Both the position numbers and the translations under genes were made by a program. From positions 124,001-188,000 of the forward strand of contig CAWHHZ010000008.1 in NCBI GenBank assembly GCA_963829355.1: 64,000 bases of DNA, written 5' to 3'. The DNA is from CAWHHZ01 sp963829355. Its GTDB lineage: Bacteria; Acidobacteriota; Thermoanaerobaculia; Gp7-AA8; JAHWKK01. Numbering within the stretch: position 1 is the stretch's first letter; every line of letters starts with the position of its first letter. The notes beneath the pieces are model-generated. The model worked only from the letters and a program-made list of their open reading frames with translations. It searched no databases and had not been told where the DNA came from. Below are positions 17,402-25,667 of the stretch, piece after piece.

Positions 17402-17422
17402 TGCTGAATGCTGAATGCTGAT
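17402..17422. repeat. Heptamer tandem array (TGCTGAA)x3
   Basis: TGCTGAA, TGCTGAA and TGCTGAT follow one another in the spacer after the CAP-domain gene. The same CTGAATG unit appears at 25456. Confidence 0.75.
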
Positions 17423-17451
17423 GGAGTGATTGGCCGGCGCGGCAGCCGGGC

Positions 17452-18420
17452 CTACTGTGAACCGGCAGCAACGGGAGTGGCCATCGCCTCCACGACGACG
17501 CTGAGGTTAGTCGCGGCAAAGGGCGCGCTGTCTGGTGACGCTCGAAGCCAGACGACGATCGTGTAGATACCGCGCCCTTTAGTCGGAGCCAGATCGAAAG
17601 AGATCGTGTCGCCATCGACGTCGAGTATGTGCCGCGGGTAATGGTGAAGCGCGGCATCCAGAGGTGATGCGACCCGCTCCCTCTCGAGTCTCAGCCACTC
17701 TCCGGGGAGGGAGTAGCTGTCGATCATGTTTGCACGCTCCCGCGTCAGCCGGTACGGCATCGGTTCGTAGTGCACCGTCACTGCGTCGACATCGAGTCCC
17801 GGATCGAGAATGCGGGCGCGATATCGAAACGACTCGTCCCCGCGCAGTTTCTGCCGGACGACTTCCCATTCGACATATCGCCTCAGCAGTGCCTCGATTA
17901 CGCGAACTTCCCGCCCACCCCACGACACGCCGATCCCGACATGAGTCGCATACGGATCGAGGATGGCCTTCCGGTGTCCGTCGCGGGGCGGGATCTCGGC
18001 GATCATCTCGCTGTGGGACCTCTGCGCGAGATCGGTGATGAGCTCCTCCGGAACGGGATCACGAGCGGACCACGAGGCGGCGTTCTCGAGCACCATGTCG
18101 TGGACCCCGTCAAATGAATAGCGCATGTAGGGAGAGAGGCCATCAGTCGTAAAGTGGCCGCGGGTCCCGGTCTCGACCTGCACTCCACAGTAGGTGTCGG
18201 CGACCGAGGACGCCTCCTCATCGAGAACCACCAGAGGAAGATGATGACGTGATCGGTCGCGGTTGATCCGGTCGAGCAGTTCGGTCCTCACCTCTTCACG
18301 AATCGGTTCCGCCCGGAGCGATTGCGTGAAGACCAGAACCGCGATGCACGCTACCCCGAGGGTGAGAAGTGATCCCGCCCGGCGCACGCCGTGTTCAACA
18401 GTTTCCGCAACCCAGCTCAT
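17452..18420 (-). CDS. Secreted CAP-domain (SCP/PR1-like) protein
   Basis: The 322-residue protein has an N-terminal hydrophobic segment at about 14-37 (signal or anchor). A CAP-like domain covers about 45-175: ELLDRINRDRSRHHLPLVVL resembles the usual opening helix, ENAAS and GHRKAILDPYATHVGIGV match the later CAP boxes, and His and Glu residues typical of the metal pocket are present (SHSEMI). The C-terminal 140 residues are predicted beta-rich and unique. Bacterial CAP proteins are secreted and bind lipids or wall polymers; some have protease-like roles. It lies four bases downstream of the histidine kinase gene on the same strand, so co-transcription with that sensor is likely. Confidence 0.85.
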   Translation of the reverse strand: MSWVAETVEHGVRRAGSLLTLGVACIAVLVFTQSLRAEPIREEVRTELLDRINRDRSRHHLPLVVLDEEASSVADTYCGVQVETGTRGHFTTDGLSPYMRYSFDGVHDMVLENAASWSARDPVPEELITDLAQRSHSEMIAEIPPRDGHRKAILDPYATHVGIGVSWGGREVRVIEALLRRYVEWEVVRQKLRGDESFRYRARILDPGLDVDAVTVHYEPMPYRLTRERANMIDSYSLPGEWLRLERERVASPLDAALHHYPRHILDVDGDTISFDLAPTKGRGIYTIVVWLRASPDSAPFAATNLSVVVEAMATPVAAGSQ

Positions 18421-18424
18421 CGTC

Positions 18425-21400
18425 TCAACCCCGACCCGTCACATCCCCGCCACTGACCGGGAGCTCGATCGACACCCTGAATCCCGGATTCAGATTTTCG
18501 GCGCGAATGGTACCACCGTGGAGCTCGATCGCCTTGCGGGAAATGGCGAGACCGAGTCCCGTTCCCGTCGATTTTGTCGAGAAGTACGGGTCGAAGATCC
18601 GCGCGAGGTTCTCGGGAGGAACCCCCTGCCCCTCGTCGGTGACCGTGATGATGAGCATGCCGTCCCGGCCTCGCGACGCGATCATGATTGCACCCTGATC
18701 GGCTGACTGCCGCGCATTCTCGATCAGATTGGCCATGACGCCCCGCAGCATCCGCTCGTCCGCCTCGATCCGCTCCGGTGTCGACGGGTCCATTTCGAGC
18801 CGCAGCGTCTCATCAGTTCCGTTGCCAGCCATGTAGTCATGCCTGAGCTCGGTCAGAAGCTCACCGACTGCCATCGCTCTCAGTTTCGGCTTCCTCTCTG
18901 ATGCGTAATCGCCGAAATCGCGCGCCGTCTCCCGCAGTGTCTCGACCTGTCGCAGGATACTCGTCGATACGGACTCCACCATCTCCGGAAGCCTCTCGTC
19001 CCGTCTCTCGGCGAGCGTCCTGAGATGTTCGGTTGCGAGCTGAATCGGCGTCAGAGGGTTCTTGATCTCGTGCGCCACCTGTCTTGCCATCTCCGTCCAT
19101 GCCTGCAGGCGGTTCGATCTGAGGATGTCCGTCACGTCCTCGACGATCAGCATCCGCTCTTCCGTTTCAGGAAGAGCCAGAAGAGCGATGCGGAATGCGC
19201 GGTCGGCTCCCTCGATCTCGAGCTCGATCTCCGAGCCCTCGAAGGAGTTCTGCCGGACGATTGCCACGATTCTGTCAGGCAGTTGATCCATCGTCAGGAG
19301 AGGATCACCGAAAAGAGCTCGAGCCGCGGCATTGGTGGCGACGACCTCACTACTTTCGTTGAAGACCACCACAGCCGAATCGATGTTCTCGAGCAGAGTT
19401 CGAAGTTTGTCGCGCTCGTAGCGGATCTCGTCCTGCTGTCTCCGGATCGACTGCGCCATCTCCCGGAAGGTGTTGACCAGAAGGCCGAACTCCGGATCCT
19501 TCGGGGCTTCTGGAATCTGATCGAACTCGCCCCGGCCGACTGATCGGGCGCTCATGACCAGGGCCTGTACAGGCCGCGATACCGAACGCGCGATCCATGT
19601 GGCGGTCAGGAGCGCGATCACGAGAATCAGGATGAGCACCAGGTAGATCGTCGTGGCCATGTCGTCCACTTCGTCACGGATCCTCTGCCCCTGAACGATC
19701 AGTGGCAACGCCAGTGTGTAGTTTTCACCGGCCGCGAGAAAGATCGGACTGTAGATCTCGAAGAAGCGCACGTCTCCCACCTGCCGGCGGTCGAGAACGA
19801 GTTGGGCTCCCTCGAAGACGACTTCCGAATAGACGGAGCCGGAAAGACGCGGCTCGTCCACCTGCGCACCGAAAAGATCGCGCCGGCTCGAGGCGATCAC
19901 GTGATCGTCCTGGTAGAGATGAAGATCGTGTCCGACCACGCGGGCGAGCCACGTCAGAATCTCGTCATCGAGTGCCTCCGCCGGTGTCAGGTCCGGCTTG
20001 GAGGCCAGATAGTCCTCGATCACTCTCTGTGCAGCGCTCAGCGCCTCCTGTCCCCGTGCGAGAAAGGCCGTTTCGAGCCGGTCGGCGGTGTAGGCACGCG
20101 CAAGCACGACGAAAATGAGAACAGGGCCCATCGCCATGAGACTCATCATCAGAGCAGACCGCGCCTGGAACCGCATCCGGCCGGGGAAGCCCTTGAGGGA
20201 AGCCGCCAACCCACGCAACGAAGGTCTCGCCGCGATCAACACCAGAAGCACCAGCGCCCAGACCGCGGTACTTCCCCACCGCCGGAGGTGCTGGCCCCAT
20301 GTCGGCAGTTCGAGCGGGAACGCGAACAGCACGTTCTCCACTCGCTGCAGGTAGACGAGCATCGACTCCGGACTCGCCGGGCGGACCCAGAATCCGGTCG
20401 TCGTCCCGAGCCGATCGAGGTACCGCAACGGGCTCCTCTCGAGTCTGAACGTCGGGCTCCCGTACACCGAGCCGTCGATCTCGAACACGACCGGCGCCTC
20501 CGTCTGCTCGAGGGGTCCGAGCTCCACTCCCCGGCCATGCCGGTACAGCTCGCGATAGACGTCTGAAATCGTCGTCGATCCCGGGTCAAGTGGGTTCGCC
20601 AGGTAGACAACCCCTTCCCCCACTGTCTGCTCGCCATACTGCAGGCTGAACTCGTGACGGAGGAGCTCCCGGCTGAGCGCACCAAGCCGCAACTCGTCCC
20701 CTTCTTCCGGAGATGACGCAAACTGGGGAAGCCCGACACCGAAGCGGCTGATCATCTCGCCCGTGCTGTTCCGCAGCACGACGGCCGACGGTATCTGCCA
20801 GGATGGGAGATCGGAGCGGGACCAGAGAACGAACGCGAGATCGGTCGGATCCATCCGGCCCAACTCCTCGGGAAGCACCCGAGAGAGATCGACGGCGGTG
20901 AAATCCGTCTCGAGCGTGTTCCGGATCATCGTCAGAAGCTGACCACCCTCGCCCGCCACGAGTGGAGCGTACGTATCGGAAACGAACTTCCGGACCGCGG
21001 CCTGCTCGAAGATCGCGACGGGTGGCTGTACGACGAGCGCGAGAAGGCACGCCGTGAGTGGAACGCGCACGAGACGGTAATTGATCGTATACCGCACGAC
21101 AAAAAGCGCCGCAATGGTCAGCACGACGACGAGCCACGCCCTCCAGACGTTCTCTGTCGGCGCTGCGAGAGCAATCGCAGCGGCTCCCGCAATCACCGCC
21201 GACAACGCGGCTCCGAGGACTGATCTCCAGCGGGAAAGCTCACCAACGAGCTCGAACAGCGTCAGCGCCAGCAGGATCATCCCGGCGAGAAGGGTTGCCT
21301 GAACAAGACTCTCAGCCACCACGTGCTCAGCCACCGGCGACAAGCGCGCATTCTCGATCAGGTTTCTGACGAAGAGGACATAACCAGCCGAGCCCAGACC

Positions 21401-22348
21401 CGCGATCACTCCACTCGCAATCGAGTGGCCGCGAAGTGCTCGCGACAATGTCGAGATGATCAGAAAGAGTGCAGCAGCCGTCAGCAGCAGATCGAATGGG
21501 GAGCGGGCGAACGGGCCGAGCCAGCGCGAAGCGTAAGCCGCGAACCCGAACAGCTCCCATGGATCGTCCGGGACGCGGACACCGAGGAGGGCGACGCGGG
21601 ACGATGCAATGAGAACAGCCGCGACCACAGCCGATGATCGTGTGCCTCGTTGCCGGAGCTGCATGGCGAGGACGAGCAGCATCACGGCCAGAACAATCGA
21701 GATGGAGGTCCACGCTGCCGAGTCGATCCGAGCAGTGATCGAATCGAGACTTGCGGGCATGAGGTCGACCCATACTGCCGCATTTTGCGTCTGGTCGAGA
21801 CGTTCGCGCCGGACCCCTTCATCCCTGTAAAGAGCTCCGCCATGAATGTGAACCGCCTCGACCCATCGATCTTCCAGCAGCCATTCCGGACGAAGCGGCA
21901 TTCGTTTGAACGCCGTCCCCCGCAGCTTCAGATCTCCGGCAGCCCACTCCCTCTCAGCGACGACATACAGGCTCGTCGTGTCATAGCAGTACGATTCACA
22001 TCGATCGAATGGGAAATACTCTCCCCACCACGCAAGGAGATCGCCTCGGGCGTTCGAGAGCCGCATGCCGCTCGCAGCACCGGAATCGCTCCTCGACAGG
22101 ATGCGGAACAGCTCCGCCCGGGTCCGCGGGTTTGCAGAGCGCTGCTCGAGCTCCTCGAGCTCATTATCGAGACCGTCTCTTGCCTCTGCCAGTCTCGACT
22201 CGAGGAGTGTGACCCGCTCGCTCAGCTCGTGCTCGATCCGTTCGCCCCATCCGCGCCGGATGTTCCAGATCGCTGCTCTCGAGACGAGGAAGATCGCCCC
22301 GGCAATGAGCAGCGCCGCAACGACGACGCGAACGGGGCGCTGGATCAC
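18425..22348 (-). CDS. NtrY-like membrane sensor histidine kinase with an unusually long sensory half
   Basis: This 1307-residue kinase has one N-terminal TM helix, a first extracytoplasmic segment (about 30-215), a block of about eight or more TM helices (about 225-440), a second extracytoplasmic segment, TM helices near 690-715 and 740-760, a third extracytoplasmic segment (about 765-905), a TM helix and then HAMP (WIARSVSRPVQALVM). A PAS domain (NIDSAVVVFNESSEVVATN) precedes HisKA with His1093 in QVAHEIKNPLTPIQLA, and a HATPase domain follows with NLIENARQSADQ, DEGQGV and GTGLGLAI. The H-box matches the NtrY family, which controls nitrogen or redox responses through NtrX; no cognate regulator is adjacent. 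It overlaps the upstream DUF4783 gene by four bases. Confidence 0.93.
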   Translation of the reverse strand: MIQRPVRVVVAALLIAGAIFLVSRAAIWNIRRGWGERIEHELSERVTLLESRLAEARDGLDNELEELEQRSANPRTRAELFRILSRSDSGAASGMRLSNARGDLLAWWGEYFPFDRCESYCYDTTSLYVVAEREWAAGDLKLRGTAFKRMPLRPEWLLEDRWVEAVHIHGGALYRDEGVRRERLDQTQNAAVWVDLMPASLDSITARIDSAAWTSISIVLAVMLLVLAMQLRQRGTRSSAVVAAVLIASSRVALLGVRVPDDPWELFGFAAYASRWLGPFARSPFDLLLTAAALFLIISTLSRALRGHSIASGVIAGLGSAGYVLFVRNLIENARLSPVAEHVVAESLVQATLLAGMILLALTLFELVGELSRWRSVLGAALSAVIAGAAAIALAAPTENVWRAWLVVVLTIAALFVVRYTINYRLVRVPLTACLLALVVQPPVAIFEQAAVRKFVSDTYAPLVAGEGGQLLTMIRNTLETDFTAVDLSRVLPEELGRMDPTDLAFVLWSRSDLPSWQIPSAVVLRNSTGEMISRFGVGLPQFASSPEEGDELRLGALSRELLRHEFSLQYGEQTVGEGVVYLANPLDPGSTTISDVYRELYRHGRGVELGPLEQTEAPVVFEIDGSVYGSPTFRLERSPLRYLDRLGTTTGFWVRPASPESMLVYLQRVENVLFAFPLELPTWGQHLRRWGSTAVWALVLLVLIAARPSLRGLAASLKGFPGRMRFQARSALMMSLMAMGPVLIFVVLARAYTADRLETAFLARGQEALSAAQRVIEDYLASKPDLTPAEALDDEILTWLARVVGHDLHLYQDDHVIASSRRDLFGAQVDEPRLSGSVYSEVVFEGAQLVLDRRQVGDVRFFEIYSPIFLAAGENYTLALPLIVQGQRIRDEVDDMATTIYLVLILILVIALLTATWIARSVSRPVQALVMSARSVGRGEFDQIPEAPKDPEFGLLVNTFREMAQSIRRQQDEIRYERDKLRTLLENIDSAVVVFNESSEVVATNAAARALFGDPLLTMDQLPDRIVAIVRQNSFEGSEIELEIEGADRAFRIALLALPETEERMLIVEDVTDILRSNRLQAWTEMARQVAHEIKNPLTPIQLATEHLRTLAERRDERLPEMVESVSTSILRQVETLRETARDFGDYASERKPKLRAMAVGELLTELRHDYMAGNGTDETLRLEMDPSTPERIEADERMLRGVMANLIENARQSADQGAIMIASRGRDGMLIITVTDEGQGVPPENLARIFDPYFSTKSTGTGLGLAISRKAIELHGGTIRAENLNPGFRVSIELPVSGGDVTGRG

Positions 22349-22773
22349 TTCTTACCGGACGAACGGATCGATGCGATCGACCATCTGTCCTCACGACTCT
22401 GCAGGGTCACGTACAGCTCGCGAACCTCTGACCCATCCCCTGTTCGAATCGTCCAGTTTGCGGTGACGTGGTACTGCCCCTGTGCACTCACCTTGCGGGC
22501 ACTGCTCACCTCGAATCCGGAAGGGCTGACTTTCTGGAACAGCTGTTCGAGCAGGTATGACGCCTGGTCGCGCCCGAAGAATCCATCTTCGCTCATCAGA
22601 CCAGGAAACTGGAGCATCACCTGATCGCCAACACCCGCAACGATCGGCGCGCTCTCACCGCGCTCGAATCCCCGCGCGAGCGAGGACATCGCCGTATCGA
22701 GATCCCGGTAGCTTTCCGCAAACGCCAGGGGCGCAAGCAGGACCAAAATCACACTCATCGCAATCTTCTTCAT
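22345..22773 (-). CDS. Secreted DUF4783-like protein coupled to the sensor kinase
   Basis: The 142-residue product has a Sec signal (MKKIAMSVILVL to LAFA) and a compact alpha+beta domain: SLARGFERGESAPIVAGVGDQV, then ASYLLEQLFQKVSPSGFEV and a final HVTANWTIRTGDGSEVRELY. This order fits DUF4783, small secreted NTF2/SnoaL-like domains of unknown function. ATG 22773 is chosen over 22845 because the signal peptide begins there, although the ribosome binding site is weak. The stop codon overlaps the kinase start by four bases, so the periplasmic protein and the sensor are made together; a role as a ligand-binding partner is an inference from that coupling. Confidence 0.75.
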   Translation of the reverse strand: MKKIAMSVILVLLAPLAFAESYRDLDTAMSSLARGFERGESAPIVAGVGDQVMLQFPGLMSEDGFFGRDQASYLLEQLFQKVSPSGFEVSSARKVSAQGQYHVTANWTIRTGDGSEVRELYVTLQSREDRWSIASIRSSGKK

Positions 22774-22911
22774 ATCGTGATCCGATTCCAGATCCGCGCC
22801 ACTTCCATCAGTCATTGACGAGAGCGCAGAACTGCTTGATTCCATTGATTTTAACCGAATCCGACATCGAAACGCGAGTCACACGTGTCACTCTCCTGTC
22901 ACCATACGAGC

Positions 22912-23580
22912 TCACTCTGTCCCGATTCCCGACCATCCGAGGCCGAGGCTCTGCGCCTCTTCGGTGAAGTCTTGCGGCACTGGAGCCTGGATCGACAGGC
23001 GCTCTCCGGTCTCCGGATGATTCATCGACAAGGTCCACGCGTGAAGCATCGGTCTCTTCTCTTCCTGTTCCGTTCCGTACAACCAGTCGGCGACCAGGGG
23101 ATGACCGATCGACGACAGATGGACCCGGATCTGATGTGTGCGTCCGGTCATGAGCTCGATACTCAGGAGCGTGGCCCTGCTGCTGTGCGCAAGTGGCGTC
23201 AGACGCGTCAGTGCCCGCTTTCCACCCGCGCCAACCGCGAATGAGATCGGTCCGACACGCTCGAGCGGCGCGTCGATGAGCTGCGGCACCGCAAGCTCCC
23301 CCTCGACGAGTGCGAGATAGGTCTTGTGCACGTCCTTCCGCTCGAACGCACGCGTCACGCGCGGATTCATCTCACTCTTTTTCGTGAAGAACATCACGCC
23401 GCTCGTCCCGCGGTCGAGCCGCTGCATGAGAAACACTTCCTCGCCGCGCTCCCGTGCCCGCTCGTCCATGATCGCGTGGAGGTTCGGCTCCTCAGCATCG
23501 TACGCCTGCTGGACCAGCAGCCCCGCGGGCTTGGCGATGAAAACGATGTAGTCGTCTTCGTAGAGGATCGGGGGGAGCAT
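22912..23580 (-). CDS. RluA-family RNA pseudouridine synthase
   Basis: The 222-residue protein has the RluA catalytic box QRLDRGTSGVMFF, whose Asp makes the covalent attack on the uracil C6, preceded by the usual opening ILYEDDYIVFIAKPAGLLV and followed by KTYLALVEG and GRTHQIRVHLSSIGHPLVAD. There is no S4 domain, so it belongs to the short RluA/TruC-like group and acts in the cytoplasm on rRNA or tRNA; the target site cannot be told. The His usually before RLD is Gln here. Immediately upstream of its start codon lies a ten-copy heptamer array, leaving no room for a normal ribosome binding site outside the repeat. Confidence 0.92.
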   Translation of the reverse strand: MLPPILYEDDYIVFIAKPAGLLVQQAYDAEEPNLHAIMDERARERGEEVFLMQRLDRGTSGVMFFTKKSEMNPRVTRAFERKDVHKTYLALVEGELAVPQLIDAPLERVGPISFAVGAGGKRALTRLTPLAHSSRATLLSIELMTGRTHQIRVHLSSIGHPLVADWLYGTEQEEKRPMLHAWTLSMNHPETGERLSIQAPVPQDFTEEAQSLGLGWSGIGTE

Positions 23581-23583
23581 ATC

Positions 23584-23653
23584 TGAACGATGAACGATGA
23601 ACGATGAACGATGAACGATGAACGATGAACGATGAACGATGAACGATGAACGA
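23584..23653. repeat. Heptamer tandem array (TGAACGA)x10
   Basis: Ten perfect TGAACGA copies occupy 23584-23653, three bases upstream of the pseudouridine synthase start codon. This is the longest and most regular array in the window. A short array in the reverse orientation follows at 23735. Confidence 0.97.
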
Positions 23654-23734
23654 TGAAACCGAACGCTTAATGGTGAGCTACGTTAGCCTATGAATCACCA
23701 TCAGGCAAAGCAGCTCCAGACGCCGTTTTTCCTC

Positions 23735-23760
23735 TCATCGTTCAGCGTTCAGCGTTCATC
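23735..23760. repeat. Heptamer array in reverse orientation (GTTCAGC/GTTCATC)
   Basis: TCATC, GTTCAGC, GTTCAGC and GTTCATC follow one another. They complement the 23584-23653 array, so the 80-bp segment between them could be the loop of a large hairpin. The inner segment also contains GGTGA and TCACC arms near 23671 and 23695. Confidence 0.8.
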
Positions 23761-23767
23761 GTTCCAA

Positions 23768-24946
23768 TCACTCCTCGTACAACAGAAACTCCTCGCGCGC
23801 TTTCGCGAACGACCTGAGGGAGTCCTCCCATTCGTGGATCCAGGCGTCCAGATCCTCTCCGTTTTCAACGAGGTGACGGAAGCGGGCGGTTCCGGCGAGG
23901 AGATCGATCGCCAGACGATCGGCGACGAACTCGTATGGCTCGCGGCGCCAGTCGAACTTCTCCGGATCGAGATCATGGGCGATCTTGATGCACCAGAGAC
24001 CGGTGCGATATGGCTCGAAGGTGTTCCGGTCGGTGACGTGCAACTCGACACCGCCGCAGACTTTCCCCGCGTGTTTCTGAAACGTCGGCAGAAAGTAATG
24101 GGGCCTGAAGCGGACCCCTGGGAGCTCGAGATGATTCAGTGCCTCCGCGAGCCGGAAGGGGTCGAGCCACGGCGCGCCGAAGAACTCGAACGGATGAGTC
24201 GTACCACGTCCCTCGCTCAGATTGGTTCCCTCGACCAGACACATGCCGGGGTAAACGGTCGCCGTAAACACCGTCGGCATGTTCGGTGACGGAATGACCC
24301 AGGGCAGATCGGTGTCACCCCACCACATCGACCGTCGCCACCCGCGCATCGGCACCACGGTGAGTTTCGAATCGAGCTCAAAGGTTTTATTGAAATACCG
24401 GGCGAGCTCACCCGCGGTCATTCCATGCCGGGTAGGCAGAGGGAAAAGACCGACGAAGCTTTCGTATCCTTCCTCTCGCAGGTTTCCTTCGAGATGGATG
24501 CCGTCGATCGGGTTGGGGCGGTCGAGCACGATGACCTCGATGCCGAGCGGGGCCGCCACTTTCATGCAGAGCGCCATCGTATAGATGAATGTGTAGTACC
24601 GCGATCCGATGTCCTGAAGATCGATGACCAGCGCGTCGAGATTCGCAAGAAGTTCCGGTGGCGGCTCGAGTGCCTCCCGGCTCTTGCCGTAGAGCGAGTG
24701 AACGGGAAGACCCGTCAGCGGATCGCGCGAGCTCTCGACATGCGCCATATCCTGCTCCTCGCCCCAGATCCCGTGCTCGGGTCCGAAAAGCTGGACCAGC
24801 TTCCAACCCCTTCCCGCCTGGAGAAGCGACATCGAGTGCCGCAGGTCACGAGTTACGGCGCTCTGGTGGGTGACGAGCCCGATCCTCTTGCCCATGATCG
24901 GCTTCGGGTTCTCGATGAGGACTTCCAGTCCGGGTACCACGCTCAT
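23768..24946 (-). CDS. namZ: Exo-beta-N-acetylmuramidase NamZ-like (DUF1343)
   Basis: The 392-residue protein matches DUF1343, the family of NamZ, which removes non-reducing N-acetylmuramic acid residues from peptidoglycan fragments during wall recycling. Key blocks are GKRIGLVTHQSAV, LFGPEHGIWGEEQD, VHSLYG, DLQDIGSRYYTFIYTM, VLDRPNPI, TRHGMTAGELA, SPNMPT and EGTNLSEGRGTT. Length is normal for the domain alone. No signal peptide is visible, unlike many secreted relatives, so a cytoplasmic recycling role is possible. It lies 13 bases downstream of the frameshifted mog-like gene on the same strand. Confidence 0.9.
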   Translation of the reverse strand: MSVVPGLEVLIENPKPIMGKRIGLVTHQSAVTRDLRHSMSLLQAGRGWKLVQLFGPEHGIWGEEQDMAHVESSRDPLTGLPVHSLYGKSREALEPPPELLANLDALVIDLQDIGSRYYTFIYTMALCMKVAAPLGIEVIVLDRPNPIDGIHLEGNLREEGYESFVGLFPLPTRHGMTAGELARYFNKTFELDSKLTVVPMRGWRRSMWWGDTDLPWVIPSPNMPTVFTATVYPGMCLVEGTNLSEGRGTTHPFEFFGAPWLDPFRLAEALNHLELPGVRFRPHYFLPTFQKHAGKVCGGVELHVTDRNTFEPYRTGLWCIKIAHDLDPEKFDWRREPYEFVADRLAIDLLAGTARFRHLVENGEDLDAWIHEWEDSLRSFAKAREEFLLYEE

Positions 24947-24959
24947 GCATCTCTCCTTG

Positions 24960-25443
24960 TCAATGTCGGGTCTCGCCGCCCAGCAACTTCAATGCGTGCG
25001 GAATCAGGTCGATGATCGCCTCGAGATTCTCCACTGCACCATCACGACTGCCGGGCAGGTTGATCACCAGAGCATCGCCGCGGACCGCCGCCTGTGCCCG
25101 CGACAGGGGAGCAAAGCGAGTCTTCTCGAGTGATCGAGTCCTCATCAGCTCTCCAAATCCGGGGAGGCGTTTCGTCGTCACCGCGTCGGTCGCTTCCGGT
25201 GTCACGTCTCTCTCTGCGATTCCCGTTCCGCCCGTGGTAATCACGAGCCGGCACCCGAAGCTCGTCGACAGCCTCGCGGATACGTGCCGAGATCTGATCG
25301 AGCTCGTCCGGCACGATGATGCGCTCGATTGGCTCGTACCCACGGTCCCGCAGCAGAGACTCGACTGCAGGACCGGACTCGTCCTCGAGCTCGCCTCTGG
25401 ACGCGCGGTCACTGCATGTGATGACGATCGCTTTGATTTTCAT
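24960..25443 (-). CDS. Molybdopterin adenylyltransferase/MoaB-like protein, with a single-base frameshift
   Basis: From ATG 25443 the frame reads MKIKAIVITCSDRASRGE and continues to about EAVDELR, then the homology moves to another frame: LVITTGGTGIAERDVTPEAT, FGELMR and NLPGSRDGAVENLEAI, ending at 24960. TTGGTG and the conserved Asp of the MogA/MoaB fold are both present. Removing one C from the CCC run at 25264-25266 joins the halves into a 160-residue protein, the usual MoaB length. The family adenylylates molybdopterin before molybdenum insertion (MogA) or has an unknown role (MoaB). Sequencing error, a true pseudogene and programmed shifting are the three explanations; error is simplest. 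Confidence 0.8.
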
Positions 25444-25455
25444 GCCTTCCGAATC

Positions 25456-25581
25456 CTGAATGCTGAAAGAAAGGCAACGAGCATTCAACATTCAACGTCC
25501 CAGCCCCCCTTCTCCAAACCGACAACCGACAACCGCCAGAACTGCCGAGAACTGAGAACCGAGAACTGAGAATTGAGAACC
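25456..25581. repeat. Cluster of mixed heptamer arrays
   Basis: CTGAATG/CTGAAAG (25456-25469) and inverted ATTCAAC x2 (25483-25496) are followed by CCGACAA x2 (25519-25532) and then GAGAACT, GAGAACC, GAGAACT, GAGAATT, GAGAACC (25547-25581). All unit lengths are seven. The cluster fills the spacer between the divergent mog-like gene and queA. Confidence 0.85.
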
Positions 25582-25667
25582 GACTCTTCAGTATGACCCC
25601 TCAGCATTCCCCGTTCCACATCTCCGGCATATTCTTTCGGTTCTCTGCATTCAAGACACGCGTTCGC

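Noticed and set aside
23584..23653. Heptamer array considered as a CRISPR array
   Set aside because: There are no spacers; units are directly adjacent and only seven bases long, and no cas genes are near.
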